Source: Microbacterium sp. LWO13-1.2 (GTDB lineage Bacteria > Actinomycetota > Actinomycetes > Actinomycetales > Microbacteriaceae). Taken from it: a stretch of DNA of 64,000 nt. The stretch's first letter is position 1; every line of letters begins with the position of its first letter. The DNA lies in NCBI RefSeq assembly GCF_038397725.1, contig NZ_CP151634.1:2418001-2482000 (forward strand). Direction: 5' to 3'. Both the position numbers and the translations under genes were made by a program. The notes below the pieces were generated by a model that was not told where the DNA came from, searched no databases, and saw only the letters and a program-made list of their open reading frames with translations. Shown here piece after piece: positions 41,352 through 50,633 of this stretch.

Positions 41352-42458
41352 TTGACCATCTCCACCACCAAGAAGCTGCTTGGCGCGACGGCAGTCGCCG
41401 GCGTCATCTTCGCACTCGCAGGCTGCGGCCAGGCGCCCACTGAAACCCCCGATGGTGGCGACGCCGGTCCCGCCGTCGACAACTTCAAGCCATGCATGGT
41501 CTCCGATGAGGGCGGCTTCGACGACAAGTCCTTCAACCAGCTCGGATTCGAAGGTCTGACCAAGGCCGCCGACGAGCTCGGTGTCGAGGTCAGCAAGACC
41601 GAGTCGAAGTCGGCGAGCGACTACGTGTCCAACCTCGACGCGCTCGCGTCCGAGGGCTGCACGTTCATCGTCTCGGTCGGCTTCAAGCTCAGCGCCCCGA
41701 CCATCGAGGCGGCGACCGCGAACCCCGACATCCAGTACGCGATCATCGACGACTGGGCCGACGCCGACTTCGACGGCGAGACGGATGCTCCGAACATCAA
41801 GCCCCTGGTCTTCGACACCGCCCAGGCTGCGTTCCTCGGCGGTTACGCCGCGGCGTCGTACTCCGAGTCCGGCACGGTCGGCACCTTCGGTGGCGCCAAG
41901 ATCCCGCCGGTGACGATCTTCATGGACGGCTTCCAGCTCGGCGTCGAGCACTTCAACAAGGAGAAGAGCGAAGACGTCAAGGTCGTCGGCTGGGACATCG
42001 CCTCGCAGGAGGGCCAGTTCACCGACGAGTTCGCCGCGAACGACAAGGCGAAGCAGGTTGCTCAGGGCATCATCGACCAGGGCGCCGATGTGCTGCTGCC
42101 GGTCGGCGGTCCGATCTACCAGTCCGCTGCACAGGCGATCCGTGACTCCGGCGGCAACATCGCCCTGATGGGCGTCGACGCCGATGTGTTCACCACTGAC
42201 CCGAGCGTCGGCGACCTGCTCCTCGTGTCGATCATGAAGGGTATGGACGTCGCGGTCTACGACGCGGTGATGGAGGCTGCCGAGGGCAACTTCGACGCCA
42301 CCCCGTTCGTCGGGACGCTGGAGAACGGCGGCGTCTCGCTGTCTGAGTTCCATGACTTCGAGAGCAAGGTCGACCCGGCACTCGCCGACGAGCTCAAGGC
42401 GATCCAGGAAGGCATCATCGACGGTTCGATCAAGGTCGAGTCGCCGGCATCGCCGTAA
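41352..42458 (+). CDS. BMP-family nucleoside-binding lipoprotein
   Basis: A protein of 368 residues from a TTG with GGGAGG 6 nt upstream. The signal peptide ends in lipobox FALAGCG. The Bmp/PnrA fold is marked by VSDEGGFDDKSFNQLGFEGL and LMGVDADVF. It is the extracellular receptor of the nucleoside ABC importer encoded next (ATPase 42539, permeases 44065 and 45303), and salvage enzymes follow. A strong hairpin separates it from the ATPase, which may allow more receptor than transporter to be made. Confidence 0.93.
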   Translation: MTISTTKKLLGATAVAGVIFALAGCGQAPTETPDGGDAGPAVDNFKPCMVSDEGGFDDKSFNQLGFEGLTKAADELGVEVSKTESKSASDYVSNLDALASEGCTFIVSVGFKLSAPTIEAATANPDIQYAIIDDWADADFDGETDAPNIKPLVFDTAQAAFLGGYAAASYSESGTVGTFGGAKIPPVTIFMDGFQLGVEHFNKEKSEDVKVVGWDIASQEGQFTDEFAANDKAKQVAQGIIDQGADVLLPVGGPIYQSAAQAIRDSGGNIALMGVDADVFTTDPSVGDLLLVSIMKGMDVAVYDAVMEAAEGNFDATPFVGTLENGGVSLSEFHDFESKVDPALADELKAIQEGIIDGSIKVESPASP

Positions 42459-42479
42459 CCGAAATCTGCAGTACAGGAC

Positions 42480-42514
42480 GCGGCCGGACAGATGCTCAGC
42501 ATCTGTCCGGCCGC
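42480..42514 (+). terminator. Intra-operon hairpin between receptor and ATPase genes
   Basis: A perfect 16-bp stem (42480-42495 / 42499-42514; core CGGCCGGACAGATGC) with loop TCA, followed by TCCTCT. It is a terminator or partial terminator. Confidence 0.75.
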
Positions 42515-42526
42515 TCCTCTGATCGA

Positions 42527-42532
42527 TAGATT
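42527..42532 (+). promoter_or_regulatory. -10 box (TAGATT) of the nucleoside transporter operon
   Basis: TAGATT, 6 nt (GAGATT), then the ATG at 42539. It implies an independent leaderless promoter after the hairpin. Confidence 0.5.
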
Positions 42533-42538
42533 GAGATT

Positions 42539-44068
42539 ATGAAGCTTGAGCTCCGTGGGATTACCAAGCGCTTCGGTTCCCTCGTCGCGAACGACCACAT
42601 CAGCCTCACCGTCGAGCCGGGCCAGATCCACTGCCTGCTCGGCGAGAACGGCGCGGGGAAGTCGACGCTGATGAACGTCCTCTACGGGCTGTACACGGCC
42701 GACGAGGGGGAGATCCTTCTCGACGACGTGGTGCAGCACTTCGCCGGTCCTGGCGACGCGATGGCAGCGGGCATCGGCATGGTGCACCAGCACTTCATGC
42801 TCATCCCCGTCTTCACCGTCGCCGAGAACGTCATGCTCGGCCACGAGAAGACCGGTTTCGCCGGTCGACTCGATCTGGCCGCTGCTCGCGCGCACGTGCG
42901 CGCCGTCAGCCAGCGCTTCGGATTCGAGATCGACCCGGACGCCATCGTCGGCGACCTCCCGGTCGGCGTCCAGCAGCGCGTCGAGATCATCAAGGCGCTC
43001 TCCCGTGATGCCAAGGTGCTGGTCTTCGACGAACCGACCGCGGTACTCACCCCTCAGGAGACCGACGAGCTGATGGGCATCATGCGCCAGCTCCGCGATG
43101 AGGGCACGGCGATCGTCTTCATCACCCACAAACTGCGTGAGGTCCGCGAAGTGGCGGACAAGATCACGGTCATCCGCCTCGGCAAGGTCGTCGGCGAGGC
43201 CGACCCCACCGCATCCAACACCGAGATGGCAGCGCTCATGGTCGGTCGCGCGGTCGAGCTCACCGTGAGCAAGGGAGAGCCCAACCTCCGCAGCGGCGGA
43301 CTCGTGGTCGATCGCCTTCGGGTGATCGACGAGGCGGGGCAGATCGTCGTCAACGACGTGAGCTTCGAAGTGCGACCGGGCGAGATCCTCGCGATCGCCG
43401 GGGTGCAGGGCAACGGCCAGACCGAGCTCACCGAGGCGATCATCGGACTGCAGCACAAGGCCACCGGCAGCATCACCCTCGACGGCGAAGAACTGCTCGG
43501 CCGCAGTGTCCAGGGCGTCATCGATGCGGGCGTCGGCTTCGTCCCCGAGGACCGCAAGGAAGACGGCCTGGTCGGCGAGTTCAGCGTCGCCGAGAACCTC
43601 ATCCTCAACCGCTCCTCCGACGGCGCCCCCTTCTTCCGGGTCGCCACGCTCCAGCGCAAAGCTCTCGACGCCTTCGCGAGAGAGCAGATCGACGAGTTCG
43701 ACATCCGCACCCAGGGGCCGGATGCCGCCGCCGGGCGTCTGTCCGGCGGCAACCAGCAGAAGGTCGTCCTCGCGCGTGAACTGAGTCGCGAGCTGAAGCT
43801 CTTCGTGGCATCGCAGCCGACCAGGGGCATCGACGTCGGTTCCATCGAATTCGTGCACGAGCGCATCGTCGAGACCAGGGACTCCGGCGTTCCGGTCATC
43901 GTGGTCTCCACGGAACTCGACGAGGTATCGGCACTCGCCGACCGGATCGCGGTCATGTACCGCGGTGGCATCGTCGGCATCGTGCCGGGTAATGCTCCGC
44001 GCGAGGTGCTCGGACTCATGATGGCCGGCGAGTTGCCCGGCGCCGCGGAGAAGGAGGTCGCCTCGTGA
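42539..44068 (+). CDS. Nucleoside ABC transporter ATPase (two nucleotide-binding domains)
   Basis: A protein of 509 residues with two fused ABC domains, as in RbsA/YufO proteins. Domain 1 has Walker A GENGAGKST, a degenerate signature (VGDLPVGVQQRVEI) and Walker B VLVFDEPTAVL. Domain 2 has Walker A-like GVQGNGQTEL, signature LSGGNQQKV, and a Walker B lacking the usual motif (LFVASQPTRGID). Such asymmetry is normal for this family. It powers the permeases at 44065 and 45303. Confidence 0.94.
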   Translation: MKLELRGITKRFGSLVANDHISLTVEPGQIHCLLGENGAGKSTLMNVLYGLYTADEGEILLDDVVQHFAGPGDAMAAGIGMVHQHFMLIPVFTVAENVMLGHEKTGFAGRLDLAAARAHVRAVSQRFGFEIDPDAIVGDLPVGVQQRVEIIKALSRDAKVLVFDEPTAVLTPQETDELMGIMRQLRDEGTAIVFITHKLREVREVADKITVIRLGKVVGEADPTASNTEMAALMVGRAVELTVSKGEPNLRSGGLVVDRLRVIDEAGQIVVNDVSFEVRPGEILAIAGVQGNGQTELTEAIIGLQHKATGSITLDGEELLGRSVQGVIDAGVGFVPEDRKEDGLVGEFSVAENLILNRSSDGAPFFRVATLQRKALDAFAREQIDEFDIRTQGPDAAAGRLSGGNQQKVVLARELSRELKLFVASQPTRGIDVGSIEFVHERIVETRDSGVPVIVVSTELDEVSALADRIAVMYRGGIVGIVPGNAPREVLGLMMAGELPGAAEKEVAS

Positions 44069-45306
44069 GTGGAGTCGCCGAGAAGAAGACAGAGGTCGAG
44101 GCCGCGCCTCGGCAGAACACCGTCATCCGCGACATCGCCGGAGGAAGCGCCGTTCGCGCCGTGCTGGCGATCGTCCTCGCGATGCTCATCGGCGGCGTCC
44201 TCATCGCTGCGACCAATCCGGACGTGCAGAGGGCGACAGGGTATTTCTTCCAGAAGCCGGGCGACACGTTCGCCGCGATCTGGGAGGCGGTCTCCGGCGC
44301 CTACGCCGCACTGTTCCGCGGGGCGATCTACAACTACAACGCGCCGAACTTCCTGCGCGCGATCAAGCCGATCACCGACACCCTGAACTTCGCCACGCCG
44401 CTCATCGCGGCCGGCCTCGGTGTCGCGCTGGCGTTCCGCGTCGGCCTGTTCAACATCGGTGGCCGGGGCCAGATGCTCATGGGCGTCGCTGCGGCATCCG
44501 TCGTCGCTTTCACCGTGCAGGCCCCGATCTTCATCCACCTCCCGCTGACCATCATCGCCGGACTTCTCGGCGGCATGGTCTGGGGTGGACTCGTCGGGTT
44601 CCTCAAGGCGAAGACGGGCGCGCACGAGGTGATCCTGACGATCATGCTCAACTTCATCGCGTACTACTTCATCTCCTGGCTGCTGGCCACGCCCGGTCTG
44701 CTGCAGCGCCCAGGGGGATCGCAGCCGATCTCCCCGCCCACGCCGGAGACGGCGCAGTTCCCGCTGCTGTTCACGGCACCGCTCTCGGTGAACGCAGGCT
44801 TCCTGGTCTCGATCCTCGCCGTGGTCTTCGTGTGGTGGCTCATCGAGCGATCCAGCCTCGGGTTCCGGATGCGTGCGGTGGGGGAGAACCCCAACGCCGC
44901 CCGGGCCGCCGGCGTCAACGTCGGCCGCACCATCGTCTACGCGATGGGCATCGCCGGCGCTCTGGCCGGACTCGCCGGCGTCAATCAGATGTCGGGCACG
45001 ATCACGAGCGGTTTCGAGGCCGGAATCGATGCCGGTATCGGCTTCGACGCGATCACCGTCGCGCTCCTCGGCCGCAGCCGGGCGTGGGGCGTGCTCTGGG
45101 CCGGCATCCTGTTCGGGGCGCTCAAGGCGGGCAGTTTCACGATGCAGACCTCGCAGGACATCCCGGTCGACATCGTCCTCGTCGTGCAGGCGCTGATCGT
45201 GCTCTTCATCGCGGCACCCCCGCTGATCCGCGCGATCTTCTTCCTCCCGAAGGAGGGCGCATCGCCCCGTCCCGTGCGTCGCGCGAAGAAGGAGGTGGCC
45301 GCATGA
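44065..45306 (+). CDS. Nucleoside ABC transporter permease 1
   Basis: A protein of 413 residues from a GTG overlapping the ATPase stop (GTGA). About ten hydrophobic segments; BPD_transp_2-family motifs LAFRVGLFNIGGRGQMLMG and MRAVGENPNAARAAGVNV (coupling loop). The N-terminal ~20 residues are charged. It pairs with the 45303 product to form the channel for nucleosides. Confidence 0.92.
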   Translation: MSGVAEKKTEVEAAPRQNTVIRDIAGGSAVRAVLAIVLAMLIGGVLIAATNPDVQRATGYFFQKPGDTFAAIWEAVSGAYAALFRGAIYNYNAPNFLRAIKPITDTLNFATPLIAAGLGVALAFRVGLFNIGGRGQMLMGVAAASVVAFTVQAPIFIHLPLTIIAGLLGGMVWGGLVGFLKAKTGAHEVILTIMLNFIAYYFISWLLATPGLLQRPGGSQPISPPTPETAQFPLLFTAPLSVNAGFLVSILAVVFVWWLIERSSLGFRMRAVGENPNAARAAGVNVGRTIVYAMGIAGALAGLAGVNQMSGTITSGFEAGIDAGIGFDAITVALLGRSRAWGVLWAGILFGALKAGSFTMQTSQDIPVDIVLVVQALIVLFIAAPPLIRAIFFLPKEGASPRPVRRAKKEVAA

Positions 45307-46589
45307 GCGCCATCGCAGCCACCACCGCAGCCGACGGCACGATCCTTCGCGAGACGGTGCGCCAGCGCAGCTTCAAGCTGCCGATCTCGCTCGGCATCGT
45401 CGCAGTGCTTCTCCTTCTGCTCGCCCTCCCGGCGGGCCGAAGCGGCACGAGCGTCTTCCGCCTCGCGGACCGCACGTCTTCGCTGGCATTGCCGGACATC
45501 GGAGTCCCGACGTGGCCGACGGTGTTCGTCAGCTCCCTCATCCTCGTCGCCCTCGCCGTCTACGCGACCGTTCGTGTGATGGGCTACCGGCGCGTCGGCC
45601 TCTGGCTGCCGATCGTGTTCGCGTTCGTCGCCGTCTTCGCGTTCCTCACCTGGTCGGCCGCAGACGGTCTCGTCCCCGTCACCGGACTGCTCTTCGGCGC
45701 CGTCTCGCTGTCGGTGCCGCTGATCTTCGGAGCCCTCGGCGGCGTCATCGGTGAGCGCGCCGGTGTCGTGAACGTCGCGATCGAGGCGCAGTTCCTGCTG
45801 GCGGCTTTCAGTTCCGCACTCGTCGCGTCGATGACCGGGAGCTACGTCATCGGAATCATTGCGGCCATGGTGGGTGGCGCCCTCGTGGCTGCCGTGCTCG
45901 CCCTCTTCGCGATCCGTTACATCGTCGATCAGGTCATCGTCGGTGTCGTGCTCAACGTGCTCATCACCGGACTGACGAGCTTCCTGCACGGTGCGCTGAT
46001 GCGCCAGAACGAGGCCCTGTTCAACACGCCGCCGCGACTGCCGAGGATCCCGATCCCGCTGCTCCACGAGATTCCGGTGCTCGGCCCGGTGCTGTTCAAC
46101 CAGACGCTGATCGTGTACCTCATGTACATCGCAGTGCCGCTGGTCGCCTGGGCGCTCTACCGGTCGCGCTGGGGTCTCCGCCTCCGCGCGGTCGGCGAGC
46201 ACCCGCAGGCGGCAGACACCGTTGGCATCAAGGTGAACCCGACGCGCTTCTGGAACCTCCTGCTCGCCGGCTCCATCGCCGGTATCGGCGGTGCGTACTT
46301 CACGCTCGGATCGGTCGGAGCCTTCGACAAGGAGATGACGGACGGTCTCGGCTTCATCGCCCTCGCCGCGGTGATCTTCGGCGGCTGGGATCCGATCAGG
46401 GCGACGCTCGCGGCGATCCTCTTCGGGTTCTCGATGAACCTGGAGACGCTGCTGAGCAATCTCGGATCCCCGATCCCCGGTGAGTTCATGAAGATGCTGC
46501 CGTACGTGGTGACCGTGCTCGCCGTTGTCGGATTCGCAGGCAAGGTCCGCGCACCCGCCGCCGACGGCAAGCCGTACATCAAGGGATAG
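45303..46589 (+). CDS. Nucleoside ABC transporter permease 2
   Basis: A protein of 428 residues whose ATG overlaps the previous stop (ATGA). Family motifs are GVIGERAGVVNVAIEAQFLL and LRAVGEHPQAADTVGIKV. Two extra N-terminal hydrophobic segments precede the conserved core. Its stop (TAG) abuts cdd, so uptake and deamination are in one transcript. Confidence 0.92.
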   Translation: MSAIAATTAADGTILRETVRQRSFKLPISLGIVAVLLLLLALPAGRSGTSVFRLADRTSSLALPDIGVPTWPTVFVSSLILVALAVYATVRVMGYRRVGLWLPIVFAFVAVFAFLTWSAADGLVPVTGLLFGAVSLSVPLIFGALGGVIGERAGVVNVAIEAQFLLAAFSSALVASMTGSYVIGIIAAMVGGALVAAVLALFAIRYIVDQVIVGVVLNVLITGLTSFLHGALMRQNEALFNTPPRLPRIPIPLLHEIPVLGPVLFNQTLIVYLMYIAVPLVAWALYRSRWGLRLRAVGEHPQAADTVGIKVNPTRFWNLLLAGSIAGIGGAYFTLGSVGAFDKEMTDGLGFIALAAVIFGGWDPIRATLAAILFGFSMNLETLLSNLGSPIPGEFMKMLPYVVTVLAVVGFAGKVRAPAADGKPYIKG

Positions 46590-46591
46590 TG

Positions 46592-46990
46592 ATGACAGAC
46601 ATCGATTGGGACGAGCTGCGTCAGGTCGCCACCGACGCGATGGAGAAGGCGTACGCGCCATACTCGCGCTACAAGGTGGGTGCCGCCGCGCTCGTGGGCG
46701 ACGGACGGATCGTCGCCGGCTGCAACGTGGAGAACGCCTCCTACGGCGTCACCCTGTGCGCGGAATGCGCCTTGGTCGGCGACCTGCACATGTCCGGCGG
46801 CGGCCAGCTGGTCGCCTTCGTGTGCGTCAACAACGACGGGCAGACGATCATGCCGTGCGGCCGCTGCCGTCAGCTGCTGTTCGAGCACGCGATGCCCGGG
46901 ATGCTGCTGGAGACCGTCTCCGGCATCCGCACGATCGACGAGGTGCTGCCGGACGCGTTCGGCCCCCGAGACCTGGAGGACGCACGATGA
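46592..46990 (+). CDS. cdd: Cytidine deaminase
   Basis: A protein of 132 residues, the homotetrameric type. Zinc and catalytic motifs are CNVENASYGVTLCAECALV (C-A-E) and PCGRCRQ. It converts cytidine and deoxycytidine to uridine forms. The ATG at 46592 is preferred; a GTG at 46589 overlaps the permease stop and would add one residue. It overlaps deoA by ATGA. Confidence 0.95.
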   Translation: MTDIDWDELRQVATDAMEKAYAPYSRYKVGAAALVGDGRIVAGCNVENASYGVTLCAECALVGDLHMSGGGQLVAFVCVNNDGQTIMPCGRCRQLLFEHAMPGMLLETVSGIRTIDEVLPDAFGPRDLEDAR

Positions 46991-48285
46991 GCGTTGAGCC
47001 CTACGACGCGGTGGACGTCATCCGTGCCAAGCGCGACGGCGGCGTCGTCGCCGAGCCGGCGCTGCGATGGATGGTCGACGCCTACACCCGCGGATACGTG
47101 TCCGACGCGCAGATGGCATCGTTCGCGATGGCCGTCTTCCAGCGCGGCATGGAGCGCGACGAGATCCGGGTGCTCACCGACGCGATGATCGCTTCGGGGG
47201 AGCGGATGAGCTTCGCATCCCTCGGCAAGAAGACCGTCGACAAGCACTCCACCGGTGGCGTCGGCGACAAGATCACCCTGCCGCTCGCGCCGCTCGTCGC
47301 CGTGTTCGGCGTCGCGGTGCCGCAGCTGAGCGGTCGTGGCCTCGGTCACACCGGTGGCACGCTCGACAAGCTGGAGTCGATCCCCGGCTGGCGCGCGGCG
47401 CTTTCCAACGAGGAGATGTTCGCGCAGATGCAGGGCGACGTCGGCGCCGTGATCTGCGCGGCCGGCTCCGGCCTCGCGCCGGCCGACAAGAAGCTCTACG
47501 CGCTGCGCGACGTGACCGGCACGGTCGAGGCGATCCCGCTGATCGCGTCGAGCATCATGTCGAAGAAGATCGCAGAGGGCACGGATGCTCTCGTGCTCGA
47601 CGTGAAATTCGGATCCGGCGCGTTCATGCAGGACATCGACCGCGCCCGCGAATTGGCCCGCACCATGGTCGCGCTCGGCACGGACTCCGGTGTCGCCACC
47701 ACGGCGCTCCTCACAGACATGAACGTGCCGCTCGGGCTCGCGATCGGCAACGCGAACGAGGTCCGCGAGTCGGTGGAGATCCTCGCCGGTGGCGGGCCGG
47801 CCGACGTCCGCGAGCTGACGCTCGCGCTGGCCAGGGAGATGCTCGCCCTGGCAGGTCAGCCGGATGCCGACGTCGAGGCGGCTCTCGACGACGGCCGCGC
47901 GATGGACAGCTGGAAGGCGATGATCCGCGCGCAGGACGGCGATCCGGATGCTCCGCTGCCGACCGCGCGCGAGACCCATGTCGTCACAGCCTCGGCCGAT
48001 GGCGTGATGACGCGTCTGGACGCACTGCCCTTCGGGATCGCGGCATGGCGTCTCGGCGCCGGCCGTGCGCGCGCAGAGGACCCGGTGATCTTCGAGGCGG
48101 GTATCGACCTGCATGCGAAGCCTGGGGAGCGCGTCGTGGCAGGTCAGCCGCTGTTCACTCTCTCCGCCGCAGACGAGGCTCGCTTCCCGCGCGCTCTCGA
48201 GGCGGTCGAGGGTGCCTGGGAGATCGGTGACGAGGCCTCGGTGAGGGCATCGGGGCCGCTCGTTCGGGAGCGGATCACCGCGTAG
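46987..48285 (+). CDS. deoA: Thymidine (pyrimidine-nucleoside) phosphorylase
   Basis: A protein of 432 residues, full length. Motifs are KHSTGGVGDKITL (phosphate site) and the family signature SGRGLGHTGGTLDKLESIPG. The C-terminal PYNP domain ends in DLHAKPGERVVAGQPLF. It phosphorolyses thymidine/deoxyuridine to base and deoxyribose-1-phosphate. It is coupled to cdd (ATGA), giving a direct route from imported cytidine to uracil and sugar phosphate. Confidence 0.96.
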   Translation: MSVEPYDAVDVIRAKRDGGVVAEPALRWMVDAYTRGYVSDAQMASFAMAVFQRGMERDEIRVLTDAMIASGERMSFASLGKKTVDKHSTGGVGDKITLPLAPLVAVFGVAVPQLSGRGLGHTGGTLDKLESIPGWRAALSNEEMFAQMQGDVGAVICAAGSGLAPADKKLYALRDVTGTVEAIPLIASSIMSKKIAEGTDALVLDVKFGSGAFMQDIDRARELARTMVALGTDSGVATTALLTDMNVPLGLAIGNANEVRESVEILAGGGPADVRELTLALAREMLALAGQPDADVEAALDDGRAMDSWKAMIRAQDGDPDAPLPTARETHVVTASADGVMTRLDALPFGIAAWRLGAGRARAEDPVIFEAGIDLHAKPGERVVAGQPLFTLSAADEARFPRALEAVEGAWEIGDEASVRASGPLVRERITA

Positions 48286-48361
48286 TCTGAATCTCAGGTC
48301 CGACGGTGCATTCCGTCTGCCTGCGGTGCGCTCAAAGACCGGAAACGAAGGGGTACATTCC

Positions 48362-49477
48362 ATGTCGATCGATCCGAACGGCGACGTCACCATTCAGGGG
48401 ACCTCGCTGCGAAGCCTTCCCAAGGTGTCGCTGCACGACCACCTCGACGGCGCCCTGCGTCCGGCGACGATCATCGAGCTGGCGGATGCCGCGGGAATCG
48501 ACGTCCCCGAGACGAAGCCGGCGGCGCTGGGGAAGTGGTTCACGAAGCAGAGCGATTCCGGCTCGCTCGTCGAGTACCTGAAGACCTTCGACCTGACGAC
48601 CGCCGTCATGCAGACGCAGGAGGGGCTGACCCGGGTCGCCCGCGAGTTCGTCCAGGATCTCGCCGCGGATGGCGTGATCTACGGGGAGGTCCGCTGGGCC
48701 CCCGAGCAGCACCTGTCCGGTGGGCTCTCGCTCGAGCAGACGGTCGAGGCGGTGCAGCAAGGGATCGAGGAGGGCGAGGATGCCGCAGACCGCGCCGGCA
48801 GCAGCATCCGCGTCGGCCAGCTGATCACCGCGATGCGGCACACCGATCGCGCACGGGAGATCGCCGAGCTCGCGGTCGCCTTCCGCGGACGCGGCGCCGT
48901 CGGCTTCGACATCGCCGGCCCCGAAGACGGCTTCCCGGCGTCGAATCACCGAGCTGCCTTCGACTATCTCGCCGAGAACTTCTTCCCGGTGACGGTGCAC
49001 GCGGGTGAGGCTGCCGGTCTCGCCTCGATCCGTTCCGCGCTGATCGACGGACGGGCCTTGCGCCTCGGTCACGGCGTCCGCATCGCCGAAGACCTGCAGG
49101 TGATCACGCAGGAGGGCGACGAGGTGCAGGTGCAGTTCGGCGACCTCGCCCGCTGGGTCCGCGATCGGGAGATCCCACTGGAGCTCTCGCCGTCTTCGAA
49201 CCTGCAGACCGGCGCGATCGCGGCCTGGGGTACCGAGCTCGCCGACCACCCCTTCGATCTGCTGTACCAGCTGGGCTTCGCCGTCACGGTCAATGTCGAC
49301 AACCGCACCATGAGCGGCACGTCGCTGACTCGAGAGCTCGCTCTGCTCGTCGAGGCGTTCGAGTACGACCTCGACGACCTCGAGACGTTCCAGTTCAACG
49401 CCGCAGCGGCGACGTTCCTCCCCGTCGAGGAGCGCGAAGAGCTCGTCGAGATGATCGCGGAGGGGTTCGAGGTCTGA
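48362..49477 (+). CDS. add: Adenosine deaminase
   Basis: A protein of 371 residues with AAGGGG 9 nt before the ATG. TIM-barrel metal and catalytic motifs are SLHDHLDGALRP, VTVHAGEAAG, LRLGHGVRIA and LSPSSNLQTG. It deaminates (deoxy)adenosine to inosine, which the purine nucleoside phosphorylase at 62412 can split. It lies 76 nt after deoA. Its stop overlaps the following deacetylase start by one base. Confidence 0.95.
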   Translation: MSIDPNGDVTIQGTSLRSLPKVSLHDHLDGALRPATIIELADAAGIDVPETKPAALGKWFTKQSDSGSLVEYLKTFDLTTAVMQTQEGLTRVAREFVQDLAADGVIYGEVRWAPEQHLSGGLSLEQTVEAVQQGIEEGEDAADRAGSSIRVGQLITAMRHTDRAREIAELAVAFRGRGAVGFDIAGPEDGFPASNHRAAFDYLAENFFPVTVHAGEAAGLASIRSALIDGRALRLGHGVRIAEDLQVITQEGDEVQVQFGDLARWVRDREIPLELSPSSNLQTGAIAAWGTELADHPFDLLYQLGFAVTVNVDNRTMSGTSLTRELALLVEAFEYDLDDLETFQFNAAAATFLPVEEREELVEMIAEGFEV

Positions 49478-50598
49478 TGAGGTCGCGACTTCAGCGTCGA
49501 CGCCGAGCCATCACGCTCATCGTCGCGGCCGTCGTTCTGATCGGTGGGGGCGCGACCGCAGCCGCGCTCTGGTTCAACCGTGCGGCGGACCAGCCGCCGG
49601 CCGCGACCGACGAAGGCGCAAAGCCCCCGCCCACGCCGACCCAGAAGCCGCTGTCACCGGCCGAGCAGTTGCTCGCCGACGCCGACGATCCGATGGCGTG
49701 CGCTGTCAGCTTCGCCGGAGACGGTATCGCGCTCGAACCCGCGCTGCAGTCGCAGAACGGCCTGTACCAGGCACTGCCGATCCCCGATGCGGATGGTCGG
49801 GTCTTCGCCGGCTGGTACGCGACCCCGGAGGATGCCGCGGCGTTCACGGTCGCCGGTCGCATCAACGGCGCCGACCCCGTCGCCTGCGTCGAACAGCAGA
49901 TCGAGCTGCACGCCGCGTGGAAGACCCCCGACGAGAACGTCGCCGAGAACGCTCAGGTCCCGATCCTGATGTATCACCAGTTCACGACCAATCCGGAAGG
50001 GGAGGAAGGCTGGCTCCGGGGCAACTACGCGTACATCGGCGACTTCGACGCGCAGATGAACCACATCGCGACCACCGGGTTCTACCTGCCGACGTGGGAT
50101 GAGCTCAGCGCGTTCATCGACGGACGACTGTTCCTGCCCGCCCGTTCGGTGATCATCACGGACGACGACGCGGATCAGACCTGGTTCGACCTCGCGGTGC
50201 CCGTGGTGGACAAGTACAAATTGCTGACCACCTCGTTCATGATCACCGCGTACCGTCAGGATCCGCCGCCGTCCACGTATGTGCTGCGCCGCTCGCACAC
50301 GCACGACATGCATCAGGCCGGAGACAACGGCAAGGGGCGGATGGTGAACTGGTCGGCCGACGAGATCGCCGCGGATCTGAACGCGTCCGGCGACATCCTC
50401 GGAGTCCGTGAGGTCATCGCCTACCCGTTCGGCCATTACAACGACACCTCCAAGCAGGGGGTCGCGCAGGCCGGTTACGAGATGGCGCGCACGATCGAAC
50501 CGGGAACCGTAGGGATCGGCACGGACAAGTTCGCGTTGCCCGTGGTCCGCATCGACTACGGGATGGGCCTGGACTCGTTGATCAACCGCATCGGCTGA
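49477..50598 (+). CDS. Membrane-anchored polysaccharide-deacetylase-like protein
   Basis: A protein of 373 residues. An N-terminal anchor or uncleaved signal (RRRRAITLIVAAVVLIGGGATAAALWF) is followed by a Pro-rich linker. Next, at ~70-150, is a small module with FAGWYATPEDAAAF and ending LHAAWKTP, resembling Listeria/Bacteroides InlB-type (Flg_new) repeats. The NodB-type domain follows: ILMYHQF, IITDDDADQTWFDLAVPVV (in place of the usual F-D-D-G), HTHDMH and YPFGHYN. It probably deacetylates a cell-wall or extracellular glycan at the surface. It is coupled to add (TGATG) although the function is unrelated. Confidence 0.82.
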   Translation: MRSRLQRRRRAITLIVAAVVLIGGGATAAALWFNRAADQPPAATDEGAKPPPTPTQKPLSPAEQLLADADDPMACAVSFAGDGIALEPALQSQNGLYQALPIPDADGRVFAGWYATPEDAAAFTVAGRINGADPVACVEQQIELHAAWKTPDENVAENAQVPILMYHQFTTNPEGEEGWLRGNYAYIGDFDAQMNHIATTGFYLPTWDELSAFIDGRLFLPARSVIITDDDADQTWFDLAVPVVDKYKLLTTSFMITAYRQDPPPSTYVLRRSHTHDMHQAGDNGKGRMVNWSADEIAADLNASGDILGVREVIAYPFGHYNDTSKQGVAQAGYEMARTIEPGTVGIGTDKFALPVVRIDYGMGLDSLINRIG

Positions 50599-50633
50599 TC
50601 TCGACGCGCGCGGGACTGCGCGAAGATGAGGGG

